Made by a program: the position numbers and the translations under genes. Under the pieces are notes generated by a model. That model ran no database searches. It worked only from the letters and a program-made list of their open reading frames with translations, and was not told the origin of the DNA. This document shows positions 8,918 to 17,615 of a stretch of DNA of 64,000 nt, one piece after another. Source of the DNA: Flavobacterium gilvum (GTDB lineage Bacteria > Bacteroidota > Bacteroidia > Flavobacteriales > Flavobacteriaceae); the NCBI RefSeq assembly GCF_001761465.1, contig NZ_CP017479.1, positions 124,001-188,000 of the forward strand, written 5' to 3'. Within the stretch, counting starts at the first letter, position 1. Each line of letters begins with the position of its first letter.

Positions 8918-9802
8918 TTACGCTCTTAATTCATTATCAATAAATTGTAATAATTCTATATCGTCATTTTTAAATTTTCTAGCAAAAAAAGCAACATTAT
9001 CTCCACTTTCATTTTTAATATCATCGTTTTTAAACATTTCAACATGTTTTTTAGAAATAAATGCCGGGCCAGGATGAACAGACCAATCGACATAAGTGAG
9101 ATTTCCTTTTAAATTATTAATATCTGAGTTTCCAATAATCGTTGGAATTAAAATTTCTTCGCAGCAAAATGAATTTTTAAAAAATCTTTCATATTGTGGA
9201 TTTGAATTGAGAAAATCTAAAATATATTCAATTGTTGAATGGCTTAGAACCCACCAAGTCGGTCCGAAAAATACTTTTGTAAAAGGAAATTTTTTCTTTG
9301 GAAAATATAAGCTAATTTTTTTTTCAATGCGGAGTAATATTTTTATCCAAATTGGTTTATTTGGCTTTCTTCTGTAAAATAAATCAAAATAGAAATTTGT
9401 CACCCATCCTCTTTTCATTTCAGAAGGAAAACCTTCTTTTATACTTATAAATTCACCGCCTTCAATTAATATTTTATATAAATACTCATTGTTTTTTATG
9501 GGATAATCGCTGCCGCTTAATAAGGCATAATAATCATATTTTTCTTTTACTGCTTCCAACATCAAATTAAGAATAGCCTTTTGATGTGACCAACCGCCCC
9601 ACCATACTTTATGTCTTTTAATAAACCGAATGTTTTTAAATTCATTTAAATTAACTGGCATTAAAGCATTTTTATCAATATGAATATAAAAAAAAACATT
9701 TTCATCCTGAAGGGCAGAAATTAACCTTTTAAGATGGTCATAGTCATGATAAGCCGTTATTAAATAGGCAAGATTTATTTTATTTTGTTTTTTTAAAATC
9801 AA
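8918..9802 (-). CDS. Core-2/I-branching-type beta-1,6-GlcNAc-transferase-like protein (GT14 family)
   Basis: A 294-residue protein beginning LAYLITAYHDYDHLKRLISA, followed by FFYIHIDKNA, VWWGGWSHQKAILNLM and YYALLSGSDYPIKNNEY (about residues 90-106). These are characteristic of the Branch (core-2/I) family. The start codon is TTG at 9802; the only in-frame alternatives are blocked by a stop a few codons upstream, and an AAGAGA stretch lies just before it. The family in animals makes beta-1,6 branches on GalNAc or Gal; bacterial members sit in polysaccharide clusters. A branching role here is plausible but unproven. Confidence 0.83.
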   Translation of the reverse strand: MILKKQNKINLAYLITAYHDYDHLKRLISALQDENVFFYIHIDKNALMPVNLNEFKNIRFIKRHKVWWGGWSHQKAILNLMLEAVKEKYDYYALLSGSDYPIKNNEYLYKILIEGGEFISIKEGFPSEMKRGWVTNFYFDLFYRRKPNKPIWIKILLRIEKKISLYFPKKKFPFTKVFFGPTWWVLSHSTIEYILDFLNSNPQYERFFKNSFCCEEILIPTIIGNSDINNLKGNLTYVDWSVHPGPAFISKKHVEMFKNDDIKNESGDNVAFFARKFKNDDIELLQFIDNELRA

Positions 9803-9904
9803 TTTCGTTTTCTCTTTAAAACTTCATTTTAAACATTCAGTTGTTTTTTATTCTTAAAAAAATATTTCACTTTTAAAAACGGATACCTTAATTAATCTCT
9901 CATT

Positions 9905-10903
9905 TTATAAACTATCTCTAATATCAAATTTTTTTATACGGATAAGATTATAACCTTTTTTAAAAAAAAGAATAATTATAATTCCCATTAAAATCCTTAC
10001 AAGAGAAAAAATGCTAGTCTTTAAACTTAGCAAGTTCTTTAAAATTATTTTAAAATTATTTATACATTCCTTATAACCTAATATTAATCGAAGTTGATAA
10101 AAAAAATGAATCAGTCTGTACATCACATATTTTTTTAACTGTAAAGTTTTCACATCGTCTAAGAAATTGTTTTCAGAATTTAAGTAATCAAATATTTTTT
10201 GAAAATAATCAAATTGTGACTGCAGACTAAAAGGGTTGTTAATCGATTCACTATCTATGCTACTGTGTCCTCTGCGGACATAAAACAAAACATCTTCAAG
10301 GTAACAAAATTTAGCTCCTTCAATTAATCTTCTGAAATTAAAATCAGTCTCATGAGCATTATACAAAGTCTCATCAAACAACAATTTATCTTGTAAAAAT
10401 TTCCTCCTCCACAAAGAGGATGGCGTTAGAAAAAAAAGTTTACCTATAATAAAATTGCAAATAGAATTCTCATCAAAAATTATTTCTGGGTTAAAATTTT
10501 CGTTCGCATCAAAAACTGATTTTGTGAATTTCTTTGAAAGACTATTACAAAAATCGAACTCTTGTTTTTGCTCTAAAACTTGAACTTGTTTCTCCAAAAA
10601 ATTAGGATGCATAATATCATCACTGTCAAACCATTTAAGATATTCGCCTTTACTCAATTCAAAACCGTAATTTCTACAGGCATTGGCTCCTTTTTTTCTA
10701 TCTAACGGTCTCTGATGGTATTGAAATCTATTATCTTTTTTGATATAATTACTAATAAGAGAAGCTGTATTATCAGTACTTCCATCATCTACAATAATGC
10801 ATTCCCAATTTTCATGACTCTGCACAATTATGCTTTCTAAAGTCTCGCCAATTAAGTAAGCACGATTGTAGGTTGGTATTATTATAGAAACTAAATTATT
10901 CAA
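9905..10903 (-). CDS. Glycosyltransferase family 2
   Basis: A 332-residue GT2 enzyme with VSIIIPTYNRAYLIGETLES at the N terminus, IIVDDGSTDNTASLI (about residue 37), YLKWFDSDDIMHP (about 89, DxD) and a C-terminal region with hydrophobic segments near residues 275-320 that could associate with the membrane. It starts with TTG at 10903, overlapping the end of the upstream gene by 8 bases; an in-frame stop just upstream rules out a longer form. It is part of a dense run of glycosyltransferases. Donor and acceptor are unknown. Confidence 0.87.
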   Translation of the reverse strand: MNNLVSIIIPTYNRAYLIGETLESIIVQSHENWECIIVDDGSTDNTASLISNYIKKDNRFQYHQRPLDRKKGANACRNYGFELSKGEYLKWFDSDDIMHPNFLEKQVQVLEQKQEFDFCNSLSKKFTKSVFDANENFNPEIIFDENSICNFIIGKLFFLTPSSLWRRKFLQDKLLFDETLYNAHETDFNFRRLIEGAKFCYLEDVLFYVRRGHSSIDSESINNPFSLQSQFDYFQKIFDYLNSENNFLDDVKTLQLKKYVMYRLIHFFYQLRLILGYKECINNFKIILKNLLSLKTSIFSLVRILMGIIIILFFKKGYNLIRIKKFDIRDSL

Positions 10904-11837
10904 GATCTAAATAGTTTGGATTAATTTGAACATTTTTATTTCTGCTAATGACAATTAACTCTCGCATTTCATTCAATTTACGTAATTGTTTAAAAAAACC
11001 TAAAGCCTTTTTTAAATCTAATTTGAAAAAATTATATAATATCTTTTTATATATTTTTTCCCTTTCGGAAATAATAGTTTTAGTTTCAAATACTATGTTT
11101 ATATTAGCATATTTAACTGCTATTTCTTTTTTGTATATATTAAAAAATTTTTCTGAAAACAACTTAACCTGCTCCGATTTTGGTTTATGACTATCGTGCC
11201 TTACAAAAGTATCAGGAACAATACCTATCTTCATGTTATGATATAATAATCTCTGACAGTAATTATTATCTTCACCGTAATGATAAAAAAGAGGATCAAA
11301 TCCTCCATTTTTTTTTAGTACAGTAATAGGCAGCAACCATGCTGCGGCCTGGACAAAATTAATATCATAAATTTCTTTTAATTGGTTTCCTAAAACAAAA
11401 TCAGAATAAAAAGATCTTGAATCATCCTCTCCCATAAATCTAAAAAAATAAGTCTCTAGAAGTTTTCCTGAATAATCTAATTGAATAGGACTTAGAATAC
11501 CATATTCTGGATTTTTCTGTGCTGTTCTCACTAAATTTTCTATCGTGTTTTCGTTTACAAAAGCATCTTGATTTAACAAAAAAACAAAATCAGCATTTTG
11601 TTTAAAAGCATATGACATTCCAATGTTGTTTGCTTTTCCAAACCCTAGATTTTCATTTTGTGAAAAGAAAATTATTTCGGAAAAATTTCTTGTTATAAAA
11701 TCTTTCGTTCCATCAGTACTATTGTTATCTACAACTATTATCTCAACCGGAATTGAACTATTTAAAACACTATTTAAACATTCTTTAATCCAATTCATCC
11801 CATTATAAGTAACAATTACAACATAAACTTTACTCAT
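10896..11837 (-). CDS. Glycosyltransferase family 2, rhamnosyltransferase-like
   Basis: A 313-residue GT2 protein. VYVVIVTYNGMNWIKECLNS opens the GT-A fold, IIVVDNNSTDGT follows near residue 34, FVFLLNQDAFV (about 86) gives the metal-binding DxA/DxD-type site, and FYHYGEDNNYCQRL (about 184) is the ED catalytic-base region. This layout is typical of WbbL-like rhamnosyltransferases, and L-rhamnose precursors are made by rmlBACD in the same locus. The rhamnose assignment is a reasonable guess, not a demonstration. The gene overlaps the next one by 8 bases. Confidence 0.87.
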   Translation of the reverse strand: MSKVYVVIVTYNGMNWIKECLNSVLNSSIPVEIIVVDNNSTDGTKDFITRNFSEIIFFSQNENLGFGKANNIGMSYAFKQNADFVFLLNQDAFVNENTIENLVRTAQKNPEYGILSPIQLDYSGKLLETYFFRFMGEDDSRSFYSDFVLGNQLKEIYDINFVQAAAWLLPITVLKKNGGFDPLFYHYGEDNNYCQRLLYHNMKIGIVPDTFVRHDSHKPKSEQVKLFSEKFFNIYKKEIAVKYANINIVFETKTIISEREKIYKKILYNFFKLDLKKALGFFKQLRKLNEMRELIVISRNKNVQINPNYLDLE

Positions 11838-11895
11838 TTTAAACTTTATTATTTTTAAATTAAATCATAGATGTCTTTTATTATAGCTTGATTTA

Positions 11896-12756
11896 CTAAA
11901 ATTTAAACTTTTTTAACATAGCTTTAAGCATCAAGATTTTATCTACATAAATCAATTTTTGTGGATTAATAACAGCATATTTCTCAACAAAATCATCAAT
12001 AGAATTTGACTCTAAGAAATATAATTTATTCCAAATTTCCGGATATAAGGGATGTATGTTTTTTTGATCACTATAATTCTCACTATTTAATGATTTCCAA
12101 AATTCAAAATATTTTATCGTATCAAAATCATCACGATGTCCCCAATTGGTAATTTTCATAAGTATTTCTTCATTTGTCCTTGCCCAGGACTGATGAATTA
12201 CATTAATATTAGTATATACCTTTCTGATTTTATCATTATTTCGGCCAAATGTGTTACTCGTCTGATTGGTAATAAAAGGGAACTTTTCATCATTTTGTAT
12301 ATATATATATCCCTCAGGAAGCTTTTTAAACAAGGTTACCAATTTCCCTTTAAAACAAATTGGAGACATTTTTGGAAACAATGTAAAATACCAATATTTT
12401 TTAAGATATTTTGCAATCGTCTTAAATTCATAAACATATTCATCAACATCTAATTGAATTTTCCAACCTCGCCCCAATTTTACTAAAACCATATTTCGTT
12501 CTCTTATTTCGTTCTCTGTTGGAGATAAGTTGGGCAAATAAAAGATATCAAAATAAAATTCAATTTTATTTTTCACATCATACTTTTTAACTTCTTCAAA
12601 AAATGATTGTGGTATATCAAAAGTGTTTCCGCTCCAAGTTTTTCTATCTTTATCAATAGCTACAACAATTTTATCTACATGGTTATATAATTGTTTAACC
12701 GATGTTAAAAACATACTGTAGTCATACGATACAAGATATCCGACTTTTATTTTCAT
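11896..12756 (-). CDS. Putative GT-A glycosyltransferase, poorly recognised family
   Basis: A 286-residue protein starting KVGYLVSYDYSMFLTSVKQL with a GT2-like order: KIVVAIDKDRKTWSGNTFD, then ERNMVLVKLGRGWKIQLDVDEYVYE (about residues 84-108) containing a DxDE that should bind metal and the sugar nucleotide. Known GT2 families of this shape have the same RGWK-x2-LDxDE region. There is no signal peptide or membrane segment. It overlaps the upstream gene by 4 bases (ATGA). A role as glycosyltransferase is likely from motif and context; the specificity is unknown. Confidence 0.7.
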   Translation of the reverse strand: MKIKVGYLVSYDYSMFLTSVKQLYNHVDKIVVAIDKDRKTWSGNTFDIPQSFFEEVKKYDVKNKIEFYFDIFYLPNLSPTENEIRERNMVLVKLGRGWKIQLDVDEYVYEFKTIAKYLKKYWYFTLFPKMSPICFKGKLVTLFKKLPEGYIYIQNDEKFPFITNQTSNTFGRNNDKIRKVYTNINVIHQSWARTNEEILMKITNWGHRDDFDTIKYFEFWKSLNSENYSDQKNIHPLYPEIWNKLYFLESNSIDDFVEKYAVINPQKLIYVDKILMLKAMLKKFKF

Positions 12757-13520
12757 TTTAATCTCTTTTTGGCAACATAAAGGTTATAAGGTTTAAAAAT
12801 GTTCAAAAATGACTTCTTTGGAAAATTTACATGAATATAACTTACCTCTTTAGATGTAATTCTCAAGTTATTTATATTCCTCATAAAAGCATCGACTCTT
12901 TTTTCAAACAATTCACCTCCATAGTTTGGATATCTTTCTGAATCAATATTTTTTTCACTATAAATTTGAGATTTAAAAACCTCACTTTTAATTAAATAGC
13001 ATTGATCCGAAAATCCATAACCAACGTAAAAATCATCAATTTCGCAATGAGCTTCATTTTTCGCTTCCTCAAAATTATTATTCCAAGTGGGGTTTGCAAC
13101 AATAAACCTATCATCCTTTTCTAAGTTTTCTACAGCTTTTTTAATCCAATCAAAACCAATATTATTTACAAATGAATCGCTCGAAAAATGAAATAAATAA
13201 TCTGTTTCACAAAAATATATACCTGTTAATTCGGCAATCGAATAATTAAAACCTCCATTAAAAGAATCTTTCTCTAAGTTAAAATATTTAAGAACAATTT
13301 TTTCGTGCGAATTCACCACAATAATTTTATCAATAACGCCATCAGTTACTTTTTTTTCAGCATATTTAAGGACTTCATTAACATCATTTACATTGTTAAT
13401 TATCAATTGCTTTAAAAAAAAATCGTGGTTACAATTGTTTATTAATTTTTCTAAATAATTACCATATAGGATATACTTCCAATCATTTTCATAAACTTTT
13501 ATTTCAAAAGTTACTTTCAT
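12753..13520 (-). CDS. Putative GT-A-like protein of unknown family
   Basis: A 255-residue protein without a family I can name. It has features of a small GT-A domain: KIIVVNSHE (about residue 66), GGFNYSIAELTGIYFCETDY (about 88) resembling the GT2 segment before the metal site, and FHFSSDSF (about 111), an SxD variant of DxD. It ends with SYIHVNFPKKSFLNIFKP. A 109-base gap with a long perfect hairpin separates it from the gene that precedes it in the operon... that is, the hairpin lies immediately downstream of the 13630-14469 gene and upstream of this start. Glycosyltransferase activity is inferred from context and remote motif similarity. Confidence 0.6.
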   Translation of the reverse strand: MKVTFEIKVYENDWKYILYGNYLEKLINNCNHDFFLKQLIINNVNDVNEVLKYAEKKVTDGVIDKIIVVNSHEKIVLKYFNLEKDSFNGGFNYSIAELTGIYFCETDYLFHFSSDSFVNNIGFDWIKKAVENLEKDDRFIVANPTWNNNFEEAKNEAHCEIDDFYVGYGFSDQCYLIKSEVFKSQIYSEKNIDSERYPNYGGELFEKRVDAFMRNINNLRITSKEVSYIHVNFPKKSFLNIFKPYNLYVAKKRLK

Positions 13521-13581
13521 ACTTTTCTTTTTTCTCTACACTCAAAAACTATGGTTACATACTAAGATTCTAATTCTTCAA

Positions 13582-13634
13582 TTTAAAATAGCACATAATT
13601 CTGTTTAGTAAATAGAATTATGTGCTATTTTAAA
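13582..13634 (-). terminator. Perfect 21-bp inverted repeat inside the glycosyltransferase run
   Basis: Bases 13582-13602 and 13614-13634 are perfectly complementary, with an 11-base loop (13603-13613). The minus-strand stem begins two bases before the TAA stop (13632-13630) of the upstream gene, so that stop lies in the hairpin. On the minus strand the stem ends in TTTTAAA, a weak U-tract, so it may be a partial terminator or an RNA-stabilising element that lowers expression of the genes further left. Confidence 0.6.
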
Positions 13635-14469
13635 TATTATACTCGATTTTAATTAATTTCCCATTTTTATCAACTCTCCAAGAACTTGATTCATTACAAT
13701 TTTCCAAGTAAAATTTCTGTTCATCCGTTAACCTGTTACTATCGATATACCATCCTCCGTGCTTTGCCGCATAAGGGTATTTCGTTCTACGCCCTCTTAA
13801 AAATGAATTCTGATTATGATCATATCGAGGTCTGTATAATGCAAATGTTGTATCAATAGCTGCCATAAAATTCCCATCATTTGTACAATGTTGCCAAAAT
13901 CTGGATTCCCATTTTAGTATTTTTTCTCTATTTACATTAGTAATAGGAATATCATCAATTTTTAAACTGAATCCAACTTTTGTAATTTTTAAATCTTTAT
14001 CAAGTATTTTTTTAAAATACAATAAAAAATCTTCCGGACATTCTGAGATTGGATTAATATCTGCATCTGTTACAACATAGTAACCTTTCGAATATTTTTT
14101 ATATAATTCCTTAACTTTCCAAAAAACTAAATGTCCATAATTTTCCTTTAAACGATGAATAGTTACATCAGATTCAATTTTATCAAAATATTCCAGTAAA
14201 GGTTTATAAGTCGAATTATTATCAATTATTACTATATTCTTAAAATTATTTTTCTTTAAAAAATCGATTAATTGTTTTAAATAAAAAAGCTGATTGAAAC
14301 TGATAATTATTATTGGAATTAATTTGTGATCTTTATTTTGATTAATTACAGTTTTATTAAAAAAATCATTCTTCAATTTAACATATGCTGCATTGGCTGA
14401 AATAATTTTCTTTTTTAAAACCAGCTTTATCCCTATAAAATCAATAATGTTTATCAAAAATCTTCTCAT
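13630..14469 (-). CDS. Putative glycosyltransferase (GT-A/GT2-like)
   Basis: A 279-residue protein. After a short basic N terminus with a hydrophobic patch come IPIIIISFNQLFYLKQLIDF (about residue 51), IVIIDNNSTYKPLLEYF (about 78) and YYVVTDADINP (about 132), the order of nucleotide loop and DxD found in GT2 enzymes. The C-terminal half contains WESRFWQHC and RPRYDHNQNSFLRGRRTKYP and is not a standard GT2 acceptor domain. Its start lies 1 base from the preceding GT2 stop. Its own stop codon falls inside a perfect hairpin. A glycosyltransferase call is well supported, the specificity is not. Confidence 0.72.
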   Translation of the reverse strand: MRRFLINIIDFIGIKLVLKKKIISANAAYVKLKNDFFNKTVINQNKDHKLIPIIIISFNQLFYLKQLIDFLKKNNFKNIVIIDNNSTYKPLLEYFDKIESDVTIHRLKENYGHLVFWKVKELYKKYSKGYYVVTDADINPISECPEDFLLYFKKILDKDLKITKVGFSLKIDDIPITNVNREKILKWESRFWQHCTNDGNFMAAIDTTFALYRPRYDHNQNSFLRGRRTKYPYAAKHGGWYIDSNRLTDEQKFYLENCNESSSWRVDKNGKLIKIEYNI

Positions 14470-14470
14470 A

Positions 14471-15511
14471 CTAAAAACCAGCTTTCATTCTGTAAAACAC
14501 AGATTTAACAATAATCTCACCTGTTTCCTTAATGCCAATTTTCTTAAAAAAATCTGGATATTTAATTAAACCTAAAAAAATATTCCCTAAAGAATATGTC
14601 ACAGATTTTTTCTTATATAAATTGTATAGATATTTCTTTTCCTGATTTATATAGTTTAAAAACAATTTTTCATCATAAATTTCTCTTTGATTGTTTAAAA
14701 TTACTAGAGAATCAAATAAATCTATTTTACTTTTTATTTTTTTTATAACAAATTGGTTATTTAAATTCTGTGCTGATAAATCAAATGAGTAAACTTCTGC
14801 ATCGAATAAAGGATCTATCATTGTCAGCATTCTAATTCTTACTTCTCTCGAAACCTTGTTCTGTTTTGTACTTCTGATTATTGAAGTTTGTTGAGGATGT
14901 GTTCTATAATATAATAAGACTTCTCCAATATTAGCTAGTTCTCCTAAGAAGACTAAACGTGACCATAAATCATAATCTTCCGCTGGTTCCATTACTGAAT
15001 CATATTGAAGTCTATTTGTTTCTAATATTCTTTTTTGAAACATTACTGTGGGATGAGCTATATAGCATGCTGAAATCAATTTTACTTTTATTGCATTATG
15101 AGATAATGGATGATCACAAACTTTATTTGTACCTATTATCTGATACAATGTTCCACATAAAATTACATTTGGATGAGCATCTAAAAAGGCTACCTGTTTT
15201 TCAAATCGTTCTGGCAAACTAATATCATCACCGTCCATCCTTGCTATATATTCACCTTTCGCAATTTTTAAACCATAATTTAAACTATTTGTATATCCTG
15301 TATTTACTGGCTTTTTAATTAGTTGAATTCTGGCGTCATTATATGATTTAATAATATGAACTGTTTTATCAGTAGATGCATCATCAATAATCAAAAACTC
15401 AAAATCTTTAAAAGTCTGATTTAAAACACTTTCGACAGCTTCCTTGATATACAATTCACAATTGTACACTGGCATTAAAACTGTTACTTTTGGATATTTA
15501 AAATTAACCAT
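14471..15511 (-). CDS. Glycosyltransferase family 2
   Basis: A 346-residue classical GT2: VTVLMPVYNCELYIKEAVES, FLIIDDASTDKT (about residue 37), YIARMDGDDISLPERFEKQV (about 89, DGDD metal site) and AEDYDLWSRL (about 176, acceptor-side ED). The C-terminal 120 residues are helical and specific to the subfamily. It follows the methyltransferase by 8 bases in one transcript. Such enzymes often transfer glucose, galactose or HexNAc residues in O-antigen and capsule assembly; the actual sugar cannot be read from the sequence. Confidence 0.9.
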   Translation of the reverse strand: MVNFKYPKVTVLMPVYNCELYIKEAVESVLNQTFKDFEFLIIDDASTDKTVHIIKSYNDARIQLIKKPVNTGYTNSLNYGLKIAKGEYIARMDGDDISLPERFEKQVAFLDAHPNVILCGTLYQIIGTNKVCDHPLSHNAIKVKLISACYIAHPTVMFQKRILETNRLQYDSVMEPAEDYDLWSRLVFLGELANIGEVLLYYRTHPQQTSIIRSTKQNKVSREVRIRMLTMIDPLFDAEVYSFDLSAQNLNNQFVIKKIKSKIDLFDSLVILNNQREIYDEKLFLNYINQEKKYLYNLYKKKSVTYSLGNIFLGLIKYPDFFKKIGIKETGEIIVKSVFYRMKAGF

Positions 15512-15519
15512 AGAAAATA

Positions 15520-16269
15520 TTATCTAAACTTTATTTTTAATGCTTTTATTAATAAATTAAGATAAAACCTAACTCCCTTCTTCCCTGCATAAATTGTTTC
15601 CAATTGCTTTTTACAATTATTTATACTATTATCCTTACCCATTGACAAATTTGGATGAACCAGATGTTTTCCTAAAAAACTTTCCAATGATCCTAATTTC
15701 ACCTTTAAATCTTTCCTTTTTGTGAATAAAAGCATGTTTTGTCTATACCATGAATCAACTTTTTGGTTATCCCAAAAAACAGGCCTCAAAACATCAAAGA
15801 GTTCAAATCCTTCATTTTCAAATTTTTCAATCCAATATTTAGGCTCTTGTTCATTAATATGATTTTGTCCTCCCTGCTTTGGTATTGCCGCGGAAAAAAT
15901 TATTGTATCACTTAAATCAGTTAAAGTCTTAATAAAAATATTAGCACTTTCAATACCTAAATGTTCAGCAACTTCTAATGAGATTGCCAGATCAAATTTA
16001 ATTTCGGATTTATAAATCTTCTCTAAATCAAAATCAACAAATTTATTTTTATCAATTTTGAGTAAACTTTTATCTACATAATCTCCATCAATTCCTAAAA
16101 TATTAACTATGCCATTATCTTCAAAAATTTTCAACCAAGTACCAATACCGCAACCAACATCCACAACTGATTTTGGTTCTAACAATTGTATAATATATGG
16201 TACTACTTCATTAGCCGCTTTAAAATTATGTATAGTCTCTTCATGAACATATCGAATATTATCTGTCAT
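15520..16269 (-). CDS. SAM-dependent methyltransferase
   Basis: A 249-residue class I methyltransferase. Motif I is SVVDVGCGIGTWLKIFEDNG (about residues 33-52), followed by ILGIDGDYVD as the acidic end of beta-2 and DLAISLEVAEHLG (about 89-101) as the post-motif region. It lies 2 bases downstream of the Wzt gene. In ABC-exported O-antigens, methylation of the non-reducing end can stop chain growth and give the Wzt C-terminal domain something to bind. The adjacency makes this role attractive, but sugar O-methylation inside the repeat is equally possible. Confidence 0.87.
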   Translation of the reverse strand: MTDNIRYVHEETIHNFKAANEVVPYIIQLLEPKSVVDVGCGIGTWLKIFEDNGIVNILGIDGDYVDKSLLKIDKNKFVDFDLEKIYKSEIKFDLAISLEVAEHLGIESANIFIKTLTDLSDTIIFSAAIPKQGGQNHINEQEPKYWIEKFENEGFELFDVLRPVFWDNQKVDSWYRQNMLLFTKRKDLKVKLGSLESFLGKHLVHPNLSMGKDNSINNCKKQLETIYAGKKGVRFYLNLLIKALKIKFR

Positions 16270-16271
16270 TT

Positions 16272-17561
16272 TTAATTAAATTTAATTTCTGAATCATAAA
16301 AATAATTCAACTTTTCTTGAATTGGTTTTCGTGCATCTAAGCTTGGCAATACATTAAAATAAAATGCATCTAATATAGTATCTACATTATTCTCCTGATC
16401 TCCAAAATAAATATCTACTTTATAACTTTTAGATTTAATCAATCTAAAGACGGGAAAAGTTAATATAATTAAGCCTTCTTTCCCCTTCTCTTTTAAACTA
16501 TCTCCTGTATTTCTATTATTTATACCTAAAACAGGTAAATCCTCATCATCTTTTATAACAATACCTAATACAGGTTCCTGATACTTTATTTTATTAAAAT
16601 AACTAAAATGAAATTCGACCTTTTTCCCAGTTAATAAAGAATTTGTTTTCTTTCCATCGCAAAAAATTTCAACATTTAAAATACCTTCTTCTTTATTCTT
16701 TTTATTGGTATTAACAGTAAAATCAAAAAAACTTGAATTAAACAATTGTGATTCATCTAACCCTTGATTAGCATTTAAATATAAATCAACAACTTCATCA
16801 ATACCTCCTTCAAATTTGACCTCCCCTTTCTCCAACAACACGCCCCTCGTACATAAACTTTTCACCGCCGCCATATTATGACTCACAAACAAAACGGTTC
16901 TTCCTTCCCCTTTTGAAATGTCCTGCATTTTACCAATGGCTTTTTTCTGAAACTCAGCATCTCCCACAGCCAAAACCTCATCGACTACCAAAATTTCTGG
17001 TTCCAGAAAAGCAGCAACAGCAAAGGCCAGTCGCACAGTCATACCGCTGCTGTAACGCTTAACAGGCGTGTCAATGTAACGTTCACAACCTGAAAAATCG
17101 ATAATTTCGTCAAGTTTAGAAGCAATTTCTTTCTTGGTCATTCCAAGAATAGCGCCATTCAAAAAGATGTTTTCACGACCTGTCATTTCACCATTGAATC
17201 CCGTACCCACTTCTAGTAAAGAAGCGATACGTCCTCTAGATTTGATATTTCCTGTTGTCGGAGCCGTAACTTTAGATAAAATTTTTAAAAGTGTCGATTT
17301 TCCAGCTCCATTTTTTCCTATAATACCCAAAACTTCACCACTTTCTACCTCAAAATTAATATCCTGCAACGCCCAGACATAATCAGATGTTCCCTTTGTA
17401 GAACGGTCATTAGTATCCCCAATTTTTAGATATGGATCTTCCTTTCCAAGAATCTGATGCCACCAACGGTTTAAATCATGCTTCAATGTACCCGTACCCA
17501 CTTGCCCCAAGCGATATTGTTTAGAGATATTTTCGGCCTTTAATATTATATCTTTACTCAT
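16272..17561 (-). CDS. wzt: Polysaccharide ABC exporter ATPase with C-terminal substrate-binding domain
   Basis: A 429-residue protein. Residues 1-270 form an ABC ATPase with GIIGKNGAGKSTLLKILS (Walker A, about 84), YSSGMTVRLAFAVAAFLEPE (signature, about 168) and ILVVDEVLAVGD (Walker B, about 189). Residues 285-429 form an additional beta-rich domain like the Wzt C-terminal carbohydrate-binding domain, which recognises finished chains. The N-terminal 30-residue insertion (HDLNRWWHQILGKEDPYLK) is common in Bacteroidota homologues. It follows wzm by 54 bases. Together they would export a complete glycan on undecaprenyl diphosphate across the inner membrane. Confidence 0.93.
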   Translation of the reverse strand: MSKDIILKAENISKQYRLGQVGTGTLKHDLNRWWHQILGKEDPYLKIGDTNDRSTKGTSDYVWALQDINFEVESGEVLGIIGKNGAGKSTLLKILSKVTAPTTGNIKSRGRIASLLEVGTGFNGEMTGRENIFLNGAILGMTKKEIASKLDEIIDFSGCERYIDTPVKRYSSGMTVRLAFAVAAFLEPEILVVDEVLAVGDAEFQKKAIGKMQDISKGEGRTVLFVSHNMAAVKSLCTRGVLLEKGEVKFEGGIDEVVDLYLNANQGLDESQLFNSSFFDFTVNTNKKNKEEGILNVEIFCDGKKTNSLLTGKKVEFHFSYFNKIKYQEPVLGIVIKDDEDLPVLGINNRNTGDSLKEKGKEGLIILTFPVFRLIKSKSYKVDIYFGDQENNVDTILDAFYFNVLPSLDARKPIQEKLNYFYDSEIKFN

Positions 17562-17615
17562 GTTATTTAAAATTCAAACTCAACTAATAGTTAAAAACAA
17601 TTTACTATTTATCAA

